The notes beneath the pieces were generated by a model, which saw only the letters and a list, made by a program, of their open reading frames with translations, did no database searches and was not told where the DNA came from. Source: Xaviernesmea oryzae (GTDB lineage Bacteria > Pseudomonadota > Alphaproteobacteria > Rhizobiales > Rhizobiaceae). From it: a DNA stretch of 64,000 nucleotides. How positions within the stretch are numbered: position 1 is the stretch's first letter; each line of letters starts with the position of its first letter. The DNA is taken from contig NZ_FXAF01000006.1 in the NCBI RefSeq assembly GCF_900177415.1, forward strand, positions 2,008,001 to 2,072,000, given 5' to 3'. Below are positions 18,190 to 27,445 of this stretch, piece after piece. The position numbers and the translations under genes were made by a program.

Positions 18190-19428
18190 CTAAACGTGGT
18201 TTCGTACTCGCCCCGGCAGGTCGGGTGCTTGAAGAGCAAGCAGCTGCTCGCCCAGGACCTGCTGCTGTTCCAGAAGCTGAGCTTGCCAGCGTTCATTCAT
18301 GAGGTTGATCTGGTGTTTGACGGTCTCGCGATTGTCGAGGAGCTCGCGAAAGGCGGCGGCAAGCTCGTCCACTTCGAACGTTTCTATATGCTTGCAATAT
18401 CTCTCCTGGTGGAAATCACCCATCAGGTCGTCGTTCTTCCTCGCATAGCCGAGCGATATCGTCGGCCGGTCGAGCTTCAGCGAGCAGACGAGGTTGTGAT
18501 AGCGCGAGACGATCGCCAGATCGACTTTGGAGATCTGCCTCATGATGTCGTGGAGCGATCCCGCGGAACCGATCTCGACCCGGGATAGATCCTCTTCTCC
18601 GACCATCGCCGCGAGCCGGTCGAGAACATCGTCGCATGCCTGCCGGTCGGTCACGTCGCCCATGAGAAGGCTGACGCGATGCCCGTCTTCGAGCAGCCGG
18701 CGAATGAAGGTGGAGATTTTCTGGATGTAGTTCTCGTAGATCGCATCCGCCCGCGGGTTGTTTGCCCGCCATCCCCGGTAATGCATGATGCCGACGCCCA
18801 CGCATAAACCGTCGCGGGCGGAGCGTTCCGGGCCTGGCGGAGGAGCGGGGAGGGCGAAGGCGATATCCGGATAGCGGCGATCGTTGGAGACGTCGATCCC
18901 GAGCCCTCTCATGAATTCCAGCGAATAATTGTCGCGATAGGACCGGTAAGAGGCCATCTTTGCGGCAGACCGGAGGAACCAGCGGCTGAGCCGCCCTTTG
19001 ATGGGACCGGCGCCGATGCTGACGAAGGCGACCTTGGTTCGGCAGACTCGGGCGACGAGGCACCAGCAGAAGATCACGAACGGCCAGCCGAACGCCTTTT
19101 CCTGAAAATCGTCGAGGATGCCGGTTCCCGGAATGATCATCAAATCGAAACCGTGCAGATGTGCGATCGAGATGAAGAGCAGCGCGATCCGGCGCGGCAG
19201 CTTCAAGAGGACCTTGTCGATGGCCTTGGCCCAGGGAGAGGAAAGGAGTGGGCCGCCAACGCTCATGGACCGGATACCGTAGCGGGCCTCGATGACCGCC
19301 GGATTGGAACAGATGCAGACGAGCTCGGCGTCCGGCCGCAGCCTGCGCAGGTAGATGAGCATCGCCTCCAGCGATCCGTCATTGCCGGAGTTGCCGGAAC
19401 CGAATTGTCCGAGCAGGCTGATTTTCAT
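18190..19428 (-). CDS. polysaccharide pyruvyl transferase family protein
   Basis: A 412-residue protein of the polysaccharide pyruvyl transferase family (PF04230, CsaB/ExoV/WcaK). Family members usually transfer pyruvate from phosphoenolpyruvate to a sugar, making an acidic ketal. The N-terminal KISLLGQFGSGNSGNDGSLEAML is the family glycine-rich start. Conserved later segments include SIGAGPIKGRLSRWFLRSAAKM, RYPDIAFALP and AIVSRYHNLVCSLKLDRPTISLGYARKNDDLM. I placed the start at 19428 because the family begins there; in-frame upstream residues to 19509 look non-coding. It is transcribed away from the GT4 gene at 19678. Confidence 0.87.
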   Translation of the reverse strand: MKISLLGQFGSGNSGNDGSLEAMLIYLRRLRPDAELVCICSNPAVIEARYGIRSMSVGGPLLSSPWAKAIDKVLLKLPRRIALLFISIAHLHGFDLMIIPGTGILDDFQEKAFGWPFVIFCWCLVARVCRTKVAFVSIGAGPIKGRLSRWFLRSAAKMASYRSYRDNYSLEFMRGLGIDVSNDRRYPDIAFALPAPPPGPERSARDGLCVGVGIMHYRGWRANNPRADAIYENYIQKISTFIRRLLEDGHRVSLLMGDVTDRQACDDVLDRLAAMVGEEDLSRVEIGSAGSLHDIMRQISKVDLAIVSRYHNLVCSLKLDRPTISLGYARKNDDLMGDFHQERYCKHIETFEVDELAAAFRELLDNRETVKHQINLMNERWQAQLLEQQQVLGEQLLALQAPDLPGRVRNHV

Positions 19429-19677
19429 CGGATGTCCATGGCCTGAGGCTGTGCCCTGGGATATCGGGCTCACCCAGCACTGATACCGGTTCCGCAAAAC
19501 GCAACCCACATCGCAATTCGGCTGAAGCGATACCCCAAACGACTACGCGCCTTTGCTGCCATCCTTCTAAGGATGAAGCGGCTTAACCCAGCATTCGACT
19601 ACCGCCCGGTGGCCCAGCTTCTAGTATCCGGAACAGGTGCGGGCGTGCCGAGTCCGCGCAAGGAGAGGCCGTGAGAA
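19429..19677. promoter_or_regulatory. divergent intergenic region upstream of the GT4/DUF4038 genes
   Basis: These 249 bases separate the leftward pyruvyl transferase from the rightward glycosyltransferase and must carry promoters for both. I see no clear -35/-10 pair or palindrome. A ribosome site AGGAGAGG at about 19660 precedes the rightward start at 19678. Confidence 0.35.
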
Positions 19678-20877
19678 ATGAAATTCGCCTATTTTGTTCT
19701 TCCGCACGTCGGCGGCACCTATTCCGTCTTCAAAAGCCTTCGCTCCGGTCTGGCGGACTATGGGATCGATGTTCGATGGCTCGGCATATGCGAGGACGGA
19801 TACGAGCTGCCGGCGGCGATGCGGGAGGAGAATTCTCTCGGGCAATTGCTGAAGATGCCGGCCTCGCTCGCCGAAGGCGCCTGTGCGAAACGAATGGCGG
19901 AAGCCATCGAGAGCGGCGGTTTTGACGGGGTCATCATCAACGTTCTGGGCGACAGGCTGCAGACCAATATCGCCCGGTACCTGCCCGAGCACATTCTTCG
20001 CATTCTGGTCGTCCACAACATCACGCCCGGCACCTATGCCGCCGCAAGATCGATCCGCGACTATGCCCATGCGACGATCGGGGTATCGGAGCGGTGCTGC
20101 GCCGACCTGATCGAACGCTACGGCTTTCCCGCCGACCGCACCTACGCGATCGCGAATTCGGTGGATACCGCCGGCTTCAGCGAAAAGGCCCGCCACCGCG
20201 TGCGTCCGGGACCGCAGCTGCGAGCCCTCTTCGTGGGACGGATCGAGGATGCGTCCAAAGGCGTCCTCTGGCTCCGGGAAATTCTCGACGGCCTGCCGGA
20301 GACGGTCTCGCTGACCGTCGTCGGGGACGGTCCCGACATGAGGAAGCTCAAACGGCGGCTCGCGAGCCATTGGAAACGGGTGGACTATTTCGGCGCGGTC
20401 CCGCCGGCAAGGATTCCGGCGATCATGACGGAGCATGACGTGCTGCTTATGCCATCCCGCTACGAAGGCCTGCCCATGACCCTGATCGAGGCCATGGCGG
20501 CTGGCTGCGTGCCGGTCGTTTCCCATATCAGGGGCGTCACCGATACGGTCGTGGAAAGCGGAAAGAACGGGATCCTCTTTCCCGTCGGAAACTACACGGC
20601 CGCCGCGAATGCCGTGTCGCGCCTCCACCAGGACCGCGATCTGCTCGAACGCATGTCGGTGGCGGCGCGCGAAGCGGTCCCGCGACGCTACAGCATCGAG
20701 AGGATGGCGGATCATTATTACGACGTCATAAAGTCGGCAATGACGGAGCGGCCGAGGCTGCCGCCGGTGCTCGATATCGACGGCTGGTCGATTCCCGCCG
20801 GACTTCGGCCCGGTCTGCGCACCTACGTTCCTCTTCCGCTGAAAAACTGGCTTCGCGTCGTCCGCGAGCGGCTCTGA
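19678..20877 (+). CDS. glycosyltransferase family 4 (GT-B)
   Basis: A 399-residue GT4 enzyme. It starts MKFAYFVLPHVGGTYSVFKSL with the N-terminal glycine motif, continues with ALFVGRIEDASKGVLWLREIL at the start of the GT1 domain, and has the EX7E motif in MPSRYEGLPMTLIEAMAAGCVPVVS (about residues 260-285). AGGAGAGG precedes the start. It is followed after 3 bases by the DUF4038 hydrolase, so the two are co-transcribed. It is expected to use a nucleotide-sugar donor with retention of configuration; linkage and donor are unknown. Confidence 0.9.
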   Translation: MKFAYFVLPHVGGTYSVFKSLRSGLADYGIDVRWLGICEDGYELPAAMREENSLGQLLKMPASLAEGACAKRMAEAIESGGFDGVIINVLGDRLQTNIARYLPEHILRILVVHNITPGTYAAARSIRDYAHATIGVSERCCADLIERYGFPADRTYAIANSVDTAGFSEKARHRVRPGPQLRALFVGRIEDASKGVLWLREILDGLPETVSLTVVGDGPDMRKLKRRLASHWKRVDYFGAVPPARIPAIMTEHDVLLMPSRYEGLPMTLIEAMAAGCVPVVSHIRGVTDTVVESGKNGILFPVGNYTAAANAVSRLHQDRDLLERMSVAAREAVPRRYSIERMADHYYDVIKSAMTERPRLPPVLDIDGWSIPAGLRPGLRTYVPLPLKNWLRVVRERL

Positions 20878-20880
20878 ACC

Positions 20881-22269
20881 ATGAAACGCTATCTTCCATA
20901 TCCCGGACGCCGCCTCCAGGGCATATGGACGGTCTATCAGGCGCGCCGCGTCTTCATGCAGGTCTCCGTCGGTTCCTGCCTGCTGTTCTTCCTGACCGCT
21001 TTCGCGCTTGCGCAGGAGTTCGAGTTCCCGCTTCGAGCGCCAGAGGGCACTCACCATCTGGAGGACAGCCAGGGCAGGCCGTTTCTCATCTCCGGCGATA
21101 GCGCCTGGTCGCTGATTGCGGATCTCTCCTTGAGTGACGCGGTGCTCTATCTCGAAACAAGAAAGCGGCAGGGCTTCAACACGATCCTGACATCGCTGAT
21201 CGAGCACAAATTCGCGCGCAATGCGCCGGCAAATTCCAGCGGCGACGCGCCGTTTCTTGGAACCGCGTTCGAGACGCCGAACGAGGCCTATTTCGAAAAG
21301 GCCGAGGCCATCATCAAGGCGGCATCGAGACGCAATCTCCTCGTCCTCCTTTATCCGGCATATCTTGGCGCCGGGGGCGGACCGGAAGGCTGGTATCAGG
21401 AAATGGTCAGCGCGGGGCCGGAAAAGCTGAAGGACTATGGGCGATACGTCGCCCGTCGCTTCGCCGCGTATCCGAACATCATCTGGGTCCAGGGCGGGGA
21501 TTACGATCCGCCCGACAAGGCGCTGGTGACGGCCGTTGCCGAAGGGATCGCGGAGGTTACGCCCGACGCGCTGCAGACCGTTCACACCAACCGCGATACC
21601 GTCAGCAGCGTCTACTGGCAGGGCGCGGACTGGCTCGATATCGATACCGTATACACCTACGGGGATGTCGCGGAGGCCGTTCTGGCACGCTATCGGTCCG
21701 GACCCCAGCGCCCCTTCTTCCTTCTGGAGGGAAAATACGAGGGCGAGCATGGCGTCAACGAGCGTGAAGTTCGCCTGATCGCCTACAGCGCGCTTCTTTC
21801 CGGCGCCGGCGGCCAGATGTTCGGCAACAATCCCATCTGGCATTTTTCGGCTCCGGGACTCCAGCCAGCGTCGGAAACGTGGGAGCAGGCACTTTTCAGC
21901 CGCGGCGCCCAAAGCCTGATGCAGCTCGGCAAGCTCTTCGCCGAACTGGACTGGTGGAAGCTTGTGCCCGATCAGGGCCTGCTGCTGAAGGCGGCGGAAG
22001 GCGGCGAACATCACAGGGCGCTTGCGGCCCGCGATACGGACGGATCATTCGCGATGATCTACGTCATCGACGCCGACAATATAACGATCGATCTCGGCAG
22101 CTTGCCCGGCGGCGAAAAGCTGCTCCGGTGGTACGATCCGTCCAGCGGCGTCTTTGCCGAGGATGCGGAGCCGCTAGGCGGCGATCCGGTCAAGAAGGTC
22201 GCCGTCCCTGATGCGACCAACAGCTCCGGCTTCCGTGACTGGGTGGCCATCCTGTCCAACAATTTCTAG
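20881..22269 (+). CDS. secreted DUF4038-family glycoside hydrolase (apiosidase-like)
   Basis: A 462-residue protein with an N-terminal export signal (hydrophobic residues 27-43, ending ALA then QEFEF) and a DUF4038 TIM-barrel hydrolase domain. Family features are FLISGDSAWSLIADLSLSDA, the NxH-like strand GFNTILTSLIEH, NIIWVQGGDYDPPD and LLEGKYEGEHGVNEREVR; these acidic residues are the likely catalytic sites. The C-terminal part resembles the beta-rich domain that ends such proteins. Related enzymes hydrolyse apiose or other unusual glycans. It overlaps no gene and is 3 bases from the upstream GT4. In a biosynthetic cluster it probably trims, releases or edits the polymer in the periplasm. 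Confidence 0.8.
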   Translation: MKRYLPYPGRRLQGIWTVYQARRVFMQVSVGSCLLFFLTAFALAQEFEFPLRAPEGTHHLEDSQGRPFLISGDSAWSLIADLSLSDAVLYLETRKRQGFNTILTSLIEHKFARNAPANSSGDAPFLGTAFETPNEAYFEKAEAIIKAASRRNLLVLLYPAYLGAGGGPEGWYQEMVSAGPEKLKDYGRYVARRFAAYPNIIWVQGGDYDPPDKALVTAVAEGIAEVTPDALQTVHTNRDTVSSVYWQGADWLDIDTVYTYGDVAEAVLARYRSGPQRPFFLLEGKYEGEHGVNEREVRLIAYSALLSGAGGQMFGNNPIWHFSAPGLQPASETWEQALFSRGAQSLMQLGKLFAELDWWKLVPDQGLLLKAAEGGEHHRALAARDTDGSFAMIYVIDADNITIDLGSLPGGEKLLRWYDPSSGVFAEDAEPLGGDPVKKVAVPDATNSSGFRDWVAILSNNF

Positions 22270-22545
22270 GCGTTTCAACCGCGGTTCCCGGGTCGTGTTC
22301 CCATGCACGAGGAAGCCTTCTCCAACGGATGGTGCGGGGAGCGAAACCGCGCGGCAGTTACGCCTTTTGAGGCCGAAATCTCCATAAGAATTAGAGGGGT
22401 AGGCGTTCCCGGCGATACCTCCTCCCTATGAGGGAGAGCATTGCGCCCTTTGCTCGCGTACCAGCCTCCGTCGAGGTTTCCTAGGATCATTGCGAAGTCG
22501 GGTGCGGTCGACCGACCCGTGCCACTCCGCTGCAAGGGGTTCAGG
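22270..22545. promoter_or_regulatory. intergenic region upstream of the wecA-like operon
   Basis: This 276-base gap has no gene. A small hairpin CTCCCT-ATG-AGGGAG lies at 22422-22436. An in-frame TTG at 22441 would extend the downstream gene but lacks a good ribosome site. The region probably holds the promoter of the four-gene rightward unit 22546-26306. Confidence 0.35.
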
Positions 22546-23694
22546 ATGTCCGGGCTATTTGCCAATACCATCGCCACATTCGTATTGGGCGTTTCATTGG
22601 TTGTCATTTTGCGAAATCTGGCCGTAACCTTTCAACTTGTCGACCGGCCGGATGCCGTGCGGAAACGCCATAGGGGTACAATTCCGCTCTGCGGGGGGAT
22701 CGCGATATTCACCGCTTTCGCGGTCGCCTCCTTCATCCAGGGTGGACCTGATCTGTTCGGATTGAATTTCTGGCTGGGCCTGCTGGTCATCACCTTGATC
22801 GGCGTCGTGGACGACCGCATGCCCCTTCCTGCCGTCGGCCGCCTCATCATGCAACTGGCGATGGCCGTCACCTTCGTCGGGGGCACGGACATAGGCTCGC
22901 TGTCGCTGGGCGTTCTGCTTTCGGGGAATGGTCCGCTGTTGCTGCCGCTGTTTTACTTCATCGGTGTCCTATTCGTGACCGGGCTCGTGAATTCGTGGAA
23001 CATGCTCGACGGTGTCGACGGATTGGCAGGCGGCGTGGCGGCGGTCGCCCTGATCTGGCTGATGATCATCGCAGGGTCGGAGGGGATGACGGAGTTCATT
23101 CCCTCGCTCGAGACGCTTTTCATCTGCCTCTGCGCATTTCTGGTCTTCAACATGAGAAGCCCGTGGCGTGCCCGCGCCAGCGTGTTCCTGGGAGACGCCG
23201 GCAGCACCGCTCTCGGAGCGACCATCGCCTACGTCATCCTTCTCCTGGCGACCAGGAGCAGCGCCGTTTCCTTCCCGGCACTGCTGTGGGTGGTGATCGT
23301 TCCGGTCGTCGATACCCTGAGCCTGATCGTCCGCCGGTTCCTTGCCCATCGCAGTCCGATGTCGGCCGACCGCTGGCATCTCCATCATCTGCTGCTCGAC
23401 CATGGCCTGACACCGGCCGCGACAACCAACAGCCTGATGGCGGCGTCGGCGATCTGCGGCGGTATCGGATATGTCGGAACTCTGTTGAACGTGCCCGGAG
23501 AGATAATGGCGATCGGGCTCATCGTGCCGATCGTGGTCCATACGTCATTCGTGCTTGCCGCTACCGGCTACCTGACGAGGGCGCGACTCAACCGGACCGG
23601 ATCGGGCTTGCGTTCGGACGGTGCGGAGGCGCTTGGCGGCGCCTCGCGCACGACGGTTTTCAAGAGGGTCGGCGATGCCGATCTTGAAAGATGA
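22546..23694 (+). CDS. undecaprenyl-phosphate sugar-1-phosphate transferase, WecA/MraY family
   Basis: A 382-residue polytopic enzyme that starts repeat-unit synthesis by putting a sugar-1-phosphate (GlcNAc-1-P in WecA) on undecaprenyl phosphate at the inner membrane. Motifs in order: the DD site in IGVVDDRMPLP, NSWNMLDGVDGLAGG, the loop SVFLGDAGSTALGA, and SADRWHLHHLLLDHG, which matches the WecA HxHH signature. About ten membrane helices are visible. The ATG at 22546 follows AAGGGGTTCAGG and is preferred over the upstream TTG at 22441. Its stop overlaps the next start as ATGA, so it is translationally coupled to ydcF. It is the only clear initiating transferase of the locus. Confidence 0.9.
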   Translation: MSGLFANTIATFVLGVSLVVILRNLAVTFQLVDRPDAVRKRHRGTIPLCGGIAIFTAFAVASFIQGGPDLFGLNFWLGLLVITLIGVVDDRMPLPAVGRLIMQLAMAVTFVGGTDIGSLSLGVLLSGNGPLLLPLFYFIGVLFVTGLVNSWNMLDGVDGLAGGVAAVALIWLMIIAGSEGMTEFIPSLETLFICLCAFLVFNMRSPWRARASVFLGDAGSTALGATIAYVILLLATRSSAVSFPALLWVVIVPVVDTLSLIVRRFLAHRSPMSADRWHLHHLLLDHGLTPAATTNSLMAASAICGGIGYVGTLLNVPGEIMAIGLIVPIVVHTSFVLAATGYLTRARLNRTGSGLRSDGAEALGGASRTTVFKRVGDADLER

Positions 23695-24422
23695 CGGATC
23701 GTATCCCGATGAAACGCCGCCCTGTGCGAGGTAAGGATTCCGCACGGCCGGGACACGCTCGTGCGACTGCATTTCAAATGCTCCGGAAGATGACCCGGAG
23801 GGCAGGAAAAGCCGCCCGCATCCTGCTCTACATGGGTGCGGCGATCGCCAGCGTCGTCGGGCTTTACGGCATCTCGCTGATTTCCGCCGATACTCTGCTG
23901 GCCCAGCGGGATGTCCCCGCGAACGCCGATGTCATCGTGGTTCTTGGAGGCGATGGGCCGCCGCGGGCGGCGCGAGCGGCTGAGTTATGGCATGAGGGCA
24001 GGGCACCCCAGGTGCTCGTCACGGGTCGCGGCGATTGCAGCTTCATCCGGCGGATGCTGATCGAGATGGGGGTTTCCCCGGAAGCGATCACCACGGAATG
24101 CCGGTCTTCGAGTACTTGGGAAAACGCCGCGTTCTCGCAGCCCATACTGGCCGGCATGCGGATACGCCGCGCAATCCTGGTGACAAGCTGGTTCCATTCC
24201 GGTCGCGCCGTCACGCGCTTCCGTTCGCTGATGCCGGATATCCAATGGATTTCGGTGCCGGCCGAAAGGGAGGAATCCTACTGGAGGCTCGCTTTCGACG
24301 CCGATGGCATCCAGGTCTTCAAGGAATATCCGAAGATCATGGCCTACGACCTCAGGAGCAAGATCTCCGAGACGGCCCTCCTGGACCTGCTGCGGCCGAC
24401 CAGCATAGGCGCCGGACAATGA
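23691..24422 (+). CDS. YdcF family (DUF218) membrane-anchored protein
   Basis: A 243-residue protein with one N-terminal membrane segment (about residues 43-66) and a DUF218/YdcF domain exposed to the periplasm. Family motifs are DVIVVLGGDGPPRAARAAELW, VLVTGRGDCSFIRRML and SSSTWENAAFSQPIL, then ILVTSWFHSGRAVTRF. ElyC and SanA of this family affect envelope precursor metabolism; the reaction is not settled. Both ends overlap neighbours as ATGA (start with wecA-like, stop with the Wzy-like gene), so it is made together with the initiating transferase and the polymerase. It may influence lipid-carrier recycling or glycan length. Confidence 0.82.
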   Translation: MTDRIPMKRRPVRGKDSARPGHARATAFQMLRKMTRRAGKAARILLYMGAAIASVVGLYGISLISADTLLAQRDVPANADVIVVLGGDGPPRAARAAELWHEGRAPQVLVTGRGDCSFIRRMLIEMGVSPEAITTECRSSSTWENAAFSQPILAGMRIRRAILVTSWFHSGRAVTRFRSLMPDIQWISVPAEREESYWRLAFDADGIQVFKEYPKIMAYDLRSKISETALLDLLRPTSIGAGQ

Positions 24423-25693
24423 ACATCTTCCTCGTCTTTTGCCTGCTCGGCGCCGTGCTCCTGCTCATCGGATGGGGAATGGGACGTCCCGAAAGGATCT
24501 ATGAATTCCCCTTTCTCACGGGCGTCATCTCCTTTTCCTTCATCCTCCCGCAGGTCCCGGGCCTGGCGGTGGACAGTTTTCTGCCGGAGGCCGCTTTCGC
24601 CAGAACCGCCGTTTTCATGATGATGTGCCTCTTCATGTGCTGGTGGGGTTGGGGCGCGAAAGCAAAGCCGCTTGGGTTCTTCCGCATCGACTTCGACGAG
24701 GGGCGCCTTCTGATCGTCGCGGCTCTCCTGTCGATTGCCGGCGCGTATTTCTACTATGAGCTCAGCCGCCTGCCGGGAGATCTCACCATCGCAGTGCAGA
24801 TGACGGGTATCCCGGTCGTCTACATATTCTTCTCCCGGCTGCTGAGTTACGGCCTGGCGATCGCCGCACTTTGCCTGGCGCGGCGCTTTTCCTGGTGGGC
24901 CTGCCTCATCCTGGCTTTCGACCTCGTCTTCTATCTCGACCGCATCGTGATCACCGGCAAACGTGCCGAGGCGATCGAGCTGGTGATGATCTTCGCCCTC
25001 GCGTGGTGGTTCTACAGGGGCCTGACGATCCCGAGAAGCTTGATCATCGTCGCCCTCTTCCTCGGAACGCTGCTGATGAACAGCATGGGCGAATATCGCT
25101 CGATAACCAAGGCGAACTCCGCGCCCGTCTGGGACGAGATCAAGAGGATCGACGTGGCGGGCAATCTCTCGAAGGTCTTGAGAGACGGCGGCGACGAGAT
25201 GCGCAATGCCGTTCTCCGGATCAACAACACGGCGACGTCGATGGAGTTCGATTACGGGAAGTTCCACTGGAACAGGCTGGTATTCAGCTACGTGCCTGCC
25301 CAGCTCGTCGGCGCTGAAGTCAAGCAGTCCTTCATGTTGCCGATGCCGCCGGTGGCGCGGGACTACGACCCGATTACCGGCACGACGGAAACGGGCATGA
25401 CGGACGCCTTCGAATCCTTCTGGTATCTCGGCGCCTTCAAGTTCTTCCTTCTCGCCTATCTCGTCCGCCGCATCTGGGTCACGGCAAATCGCGGGGAATT
25501 CGCCGCGCAGTTCACCTATGTGCTTTCGATCATTCCCTCCATCCACGCGATTTCCCACCAGACCGACTGGGTGCTGATGGTCTGGGTGCACATGCTGATG
25601 TTTGCCGCACCGGCCCTGGCTTTCGCGATCATTCCGTCCCGCCGCCGCAGCCGGTACGGGATGAATCCCTCTTCGCTTGCGGCTGGAGGATAG
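24419..25693 (+). CDS. Wzy-like polysaccharide polymerase (multi-pass membrane protein)
   Basis: A 424-residue membrane protein with about ten predicted helices, beginning MNIFLVFCLLGAVLLLIGWGMG. A long hydrophilic stretch (about residues 225-320, from EYRSITKANSAP to DPITGTTETGM) sits between helices and resembles the large periplasmic loop of Wzy polymerases. No enzyme signature is expected; Wzy proteins are recognised by topology and position. The start overlaps the stop of the YdcF gene as ATGA. The combination with a flippase and a WecA-like transferase makes repeat-unit polymerase the best call, but an unrelated membrane protein cannot be excluded. Confidence 0.7.
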   Translation: MNIFLVFCLLGAVLLLIGWGMGRPERIYEFPFLTGVISFSFILPQVPGLAVDSFLPEAAFARTAVFMMMCLFMCWWGWGAKAKPLGFFRIDFDEGRLLIVAALLSIAGAYFYYELSRLPGDLTIAVQMTGIPVVYIFFSRLLSYGLAIAALCLARRFSWWACLILAFDLVFYLDRIVITGKRAEAIELVMIFALAWWFYRGLTIPRSLIIVALFLGTLLMNSMGEYRSITKANSAPVWDEIKRIDVAGNLSKVLRDGGDEMRNAVLRINNTATSMEFDYGKFHWNRLVFSYVPAQLVGAEVKQSFMLPMPPVARDYDPITGTTETGMTDAFESFWYLGAFKFFLLAYLVRRIWVTANRGEFAAQFTYVLSIIPSIHAISHQTDWVLMVWVHMLMFAAPALAFAIIPSRRRSRYGMNPSSLAAGG

Positions 25694-25697
25694 GATC

Positions 25698-26306
25698 ATG
25701 CTCTCCAGATACGAGGATCCGGCCTTCAAACACGCGACCACGCCCTTGCCGCGTTTCGGGGGAGCCACATTCGCTCTGCGCTTCCGCCTGATGCGCCTGG
25801 TCTGGATGACCGTCTGGCTTTTTCTCGCCTCGTGGACGCCGCCGCCATTTCGGCGCTGGCGCAATTTCCTGCTCCGGGCGTTTGGAGCACGGATCGATGC
25901 CACCGCGACCGTCCATGCCAAGGCAGTGGTCTGGTGGCCGGGGCATCTGGTCATGGAGCGGTATGCTTCGATGGGACCGGGCGTGATCTGCTACGATGTC
26001 GATACGATCACGATCCGCGAATTCGCCTCCGTCTCCCAGCGTTCGCATCTGTGCACCGGTTCGCACGATGTCCAGGACAGCGCGTTTCCCCTGACCATCC
26101 GCCCGATCACGATAGAGGCGAATGCCTGGGTTGCGGCGGAAGCTTTCGTGGGTCCCGGTGTCGTCGTGGGAGAGGGGGCCGTTCTGGGGGCCAGGGGTGT
26201 TGCCGCGAAATCCCTTGAACCATGGACGATCTATGTCGGCAATCCGGCGAGATCGGTCGGACGCCGGCGGCCGGAGGCGGCGGCCTCCAATGCGCTCAAG
26301 CGATAG
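25698..26306 (+). CDS. WcaF-like hexapeptide-repeat acetyltransferase
   Basis: A 202-residue left-handed beta-helix acyltransferase like WcaF/NodL. Hexapeptide-type repeats run from about residue 65 to 175, with RIDATATVHAKAVVWWPGHLVME, SVSQRSHLCTGSHDV (catalytic histidine region) and EAFVGPGVVVGEGAVLGARGV. It should O-acetylate a sugar from acetyl-CoA in the cytoplasm. GGAGG eight bases upstream supports the ATG at 25698; a TTG at 25677 is less likely. It starts 4 bases after the polymerase gene. The last 76 bases overlap the end of the convergent GT4 gene. Confidence 0.88.
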   Translation: MLSRYEDPAFKHATTPLPRFGGATFALRFRLMRLVWMTVWLFLASWTPPPFRRWRNFLLRAFGARIDATATVHAKAVVWWPGHLVMERYASMGPGVICYDVDTITIREFASVSQRSHLCTGSHDVQDSAFPLTIRPITIEANAWVAAEAFVGPGVVVGEGAVLGARGVAAKSLEPWTIYVGNPARSVGRRRPEAAASNALKR

Positions 26307-27445
26307 TTCTGGAGGGTCTTGTCGGCGATAGCGGGCCAGGTGAACTTTTCCAGAACCAGCCGCCGTCCATTCTGCCCCATGGATTGCGCCCGAGCGCGAT
26401 CCTTCAGGATCGCCGTCAAGGCTTCTGCCACCTTCACGGAATCGAGCGGGACGACGATCCCGGCATCGTCCGTGGCTACTTCCGGAAAATGGCACTGATC
26501 CGTGATCACGACGGGGGTGCCGCAGGCAAGCGCTTCGGTGATCGCCATGCTGAAGCCCTCCTGCCGGCTCGGTAGGCAGAAGCAGGCGGCGTCGACCATC
26601 GCTTCGGTCTTCACCTGACCGTAGAGCGGGCCGGTAAGATACACCCTTTTCTCGATGCCGAGCTGCCGGACAAGCGACATGAAATCGCCTTCCGCTCCAC
26701 CCGGCGGACCCGCAACGACCAGATCGACATCGGGATGCATCTGGCCGATCTCCGCGAAAGCCCTGGCCAGTATATCCAGGCCTTTCTTGACATGCAGGCG
26801 GGACAGGAAAAGGACGTAACGCCGGTCTGGCGGAATGCCGATCCGCGAGCGGAAAAGCCCCGCAGGCGGAAGAGGATCGAATTCCTCCGCGAATACCCCG
26901 TTGGGAATGATGCGGTTCGGCGCCTTGAAGTCGAGCGGTTCGACGGCCTTGGCTTCATCGACATTCAGGAGGTGGAGGAAGGCCGCATCGTTCAGCATCC
27001 CTTTATAGCAAAGGCGCAGGGCGATCTTCTTCTTCCAAGATTTCTGTTCGAGGCTCCAATGGTCGAGCATCCCGGCAGGGCAGATGCAGTAGGGGATTTT
27101 CTCCGCCCTGGCGTGCTTTGAGGCGTAGAGGAGGAAGGGCTCCCAGACCCCATGGATATGCATGAAGGACGCCTGCTTGAGAACCTCGCGAAGCATCCGC
27201 CGGCCGTTGAAGCAAAAGAGCGCCTCCATCCTGCCGGCATCCGGGAGGATATGCCAGTGGATTTCGGAAAAACCGGGTATGCTTCGCCCGATCTCCATCA
27301 CCTGCGCGTTCACGGCGGCATTTCCATAGGTGATGATGTGGACATCGAGCCCCAGAGCGCCTTGCGCGGCGGCAATGCGCATCGCGACGGCCTGCAGGCC
27401 GCCGTTCTTCGGGTCGATCGATGCGATCACATGCACGATCTTCAT
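26231..27445 (-). CDS. glycosyltransferase family 4 (GT-B)
   Basis: A 404-residue GT4 enzyme starting MKIVHVIASIDPKNGGLQAVAMR. It has FLSRLHVKKGLDILARAFAEI at the second-domain entry and the EX7E motif in LPSRQEGFSMAITEALACGTPVV. The start codon overlaps by one base the stop of the upstream GT4 gene (27445). It is the last gene of a three-gene leftward glycosyltransferase operon (29987-26231). Its 3' end runs 76 bases into the acetyltransferase gene on the other strand, so about 25 C-terminal codons of each are shared antisense. Confidence 0.9.
   Translation of the reverse strand: MKIVHVIASIDPKNGGLQAVAMRIAAAQGALGLDVHIITYGNAAVNAQVMEIGRSIPGFSEIHWHILPDAGRMEALFCFNGRRMLREVLKQASFMHIHGVWEPFLLYASKHARAEKIPYCICPAGMLDHWSLEQKSWKKKIALRLCYKGMLNDAAFLHLLNVDEAKAVEPLDFKAPNRIIPNGVFAEEFDPLPPAGLFRSRIGIPPDRRYVLFLSRLHVKKGLDILARAFAEIGQMHPDVDLVVAGPPGGAEGDFMSLVRQLGIEKRVYLTGPLYGQVKTEAMVDAACFCLPSRQEGFSMAITEALACGTPVVITDQCHFPEVATDDAGIVVPLDSVKVAEALTAILKDRARAQSMGQNGRRLVLEKFTWPAIADKTLQNYRLSALEAAASGRRRPTDLAGLPT

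Noticed and set aside
19621..22014. A 797-codon open frame on the minus strand
   Set aside because: It mirrors the GT4 and DUF4038 genes in a high-GC region; composition is rich in R, H and D as expected from an antisense shadow.
22422..22436. CTCCCT/AGGGAG hairpin, considered as a second anti-Shine-Dalgarno RNA
   Set aside because: Only one copy with a 3-base loop, no terminator and no promoter; the motif is in the stem rather than in the loop.
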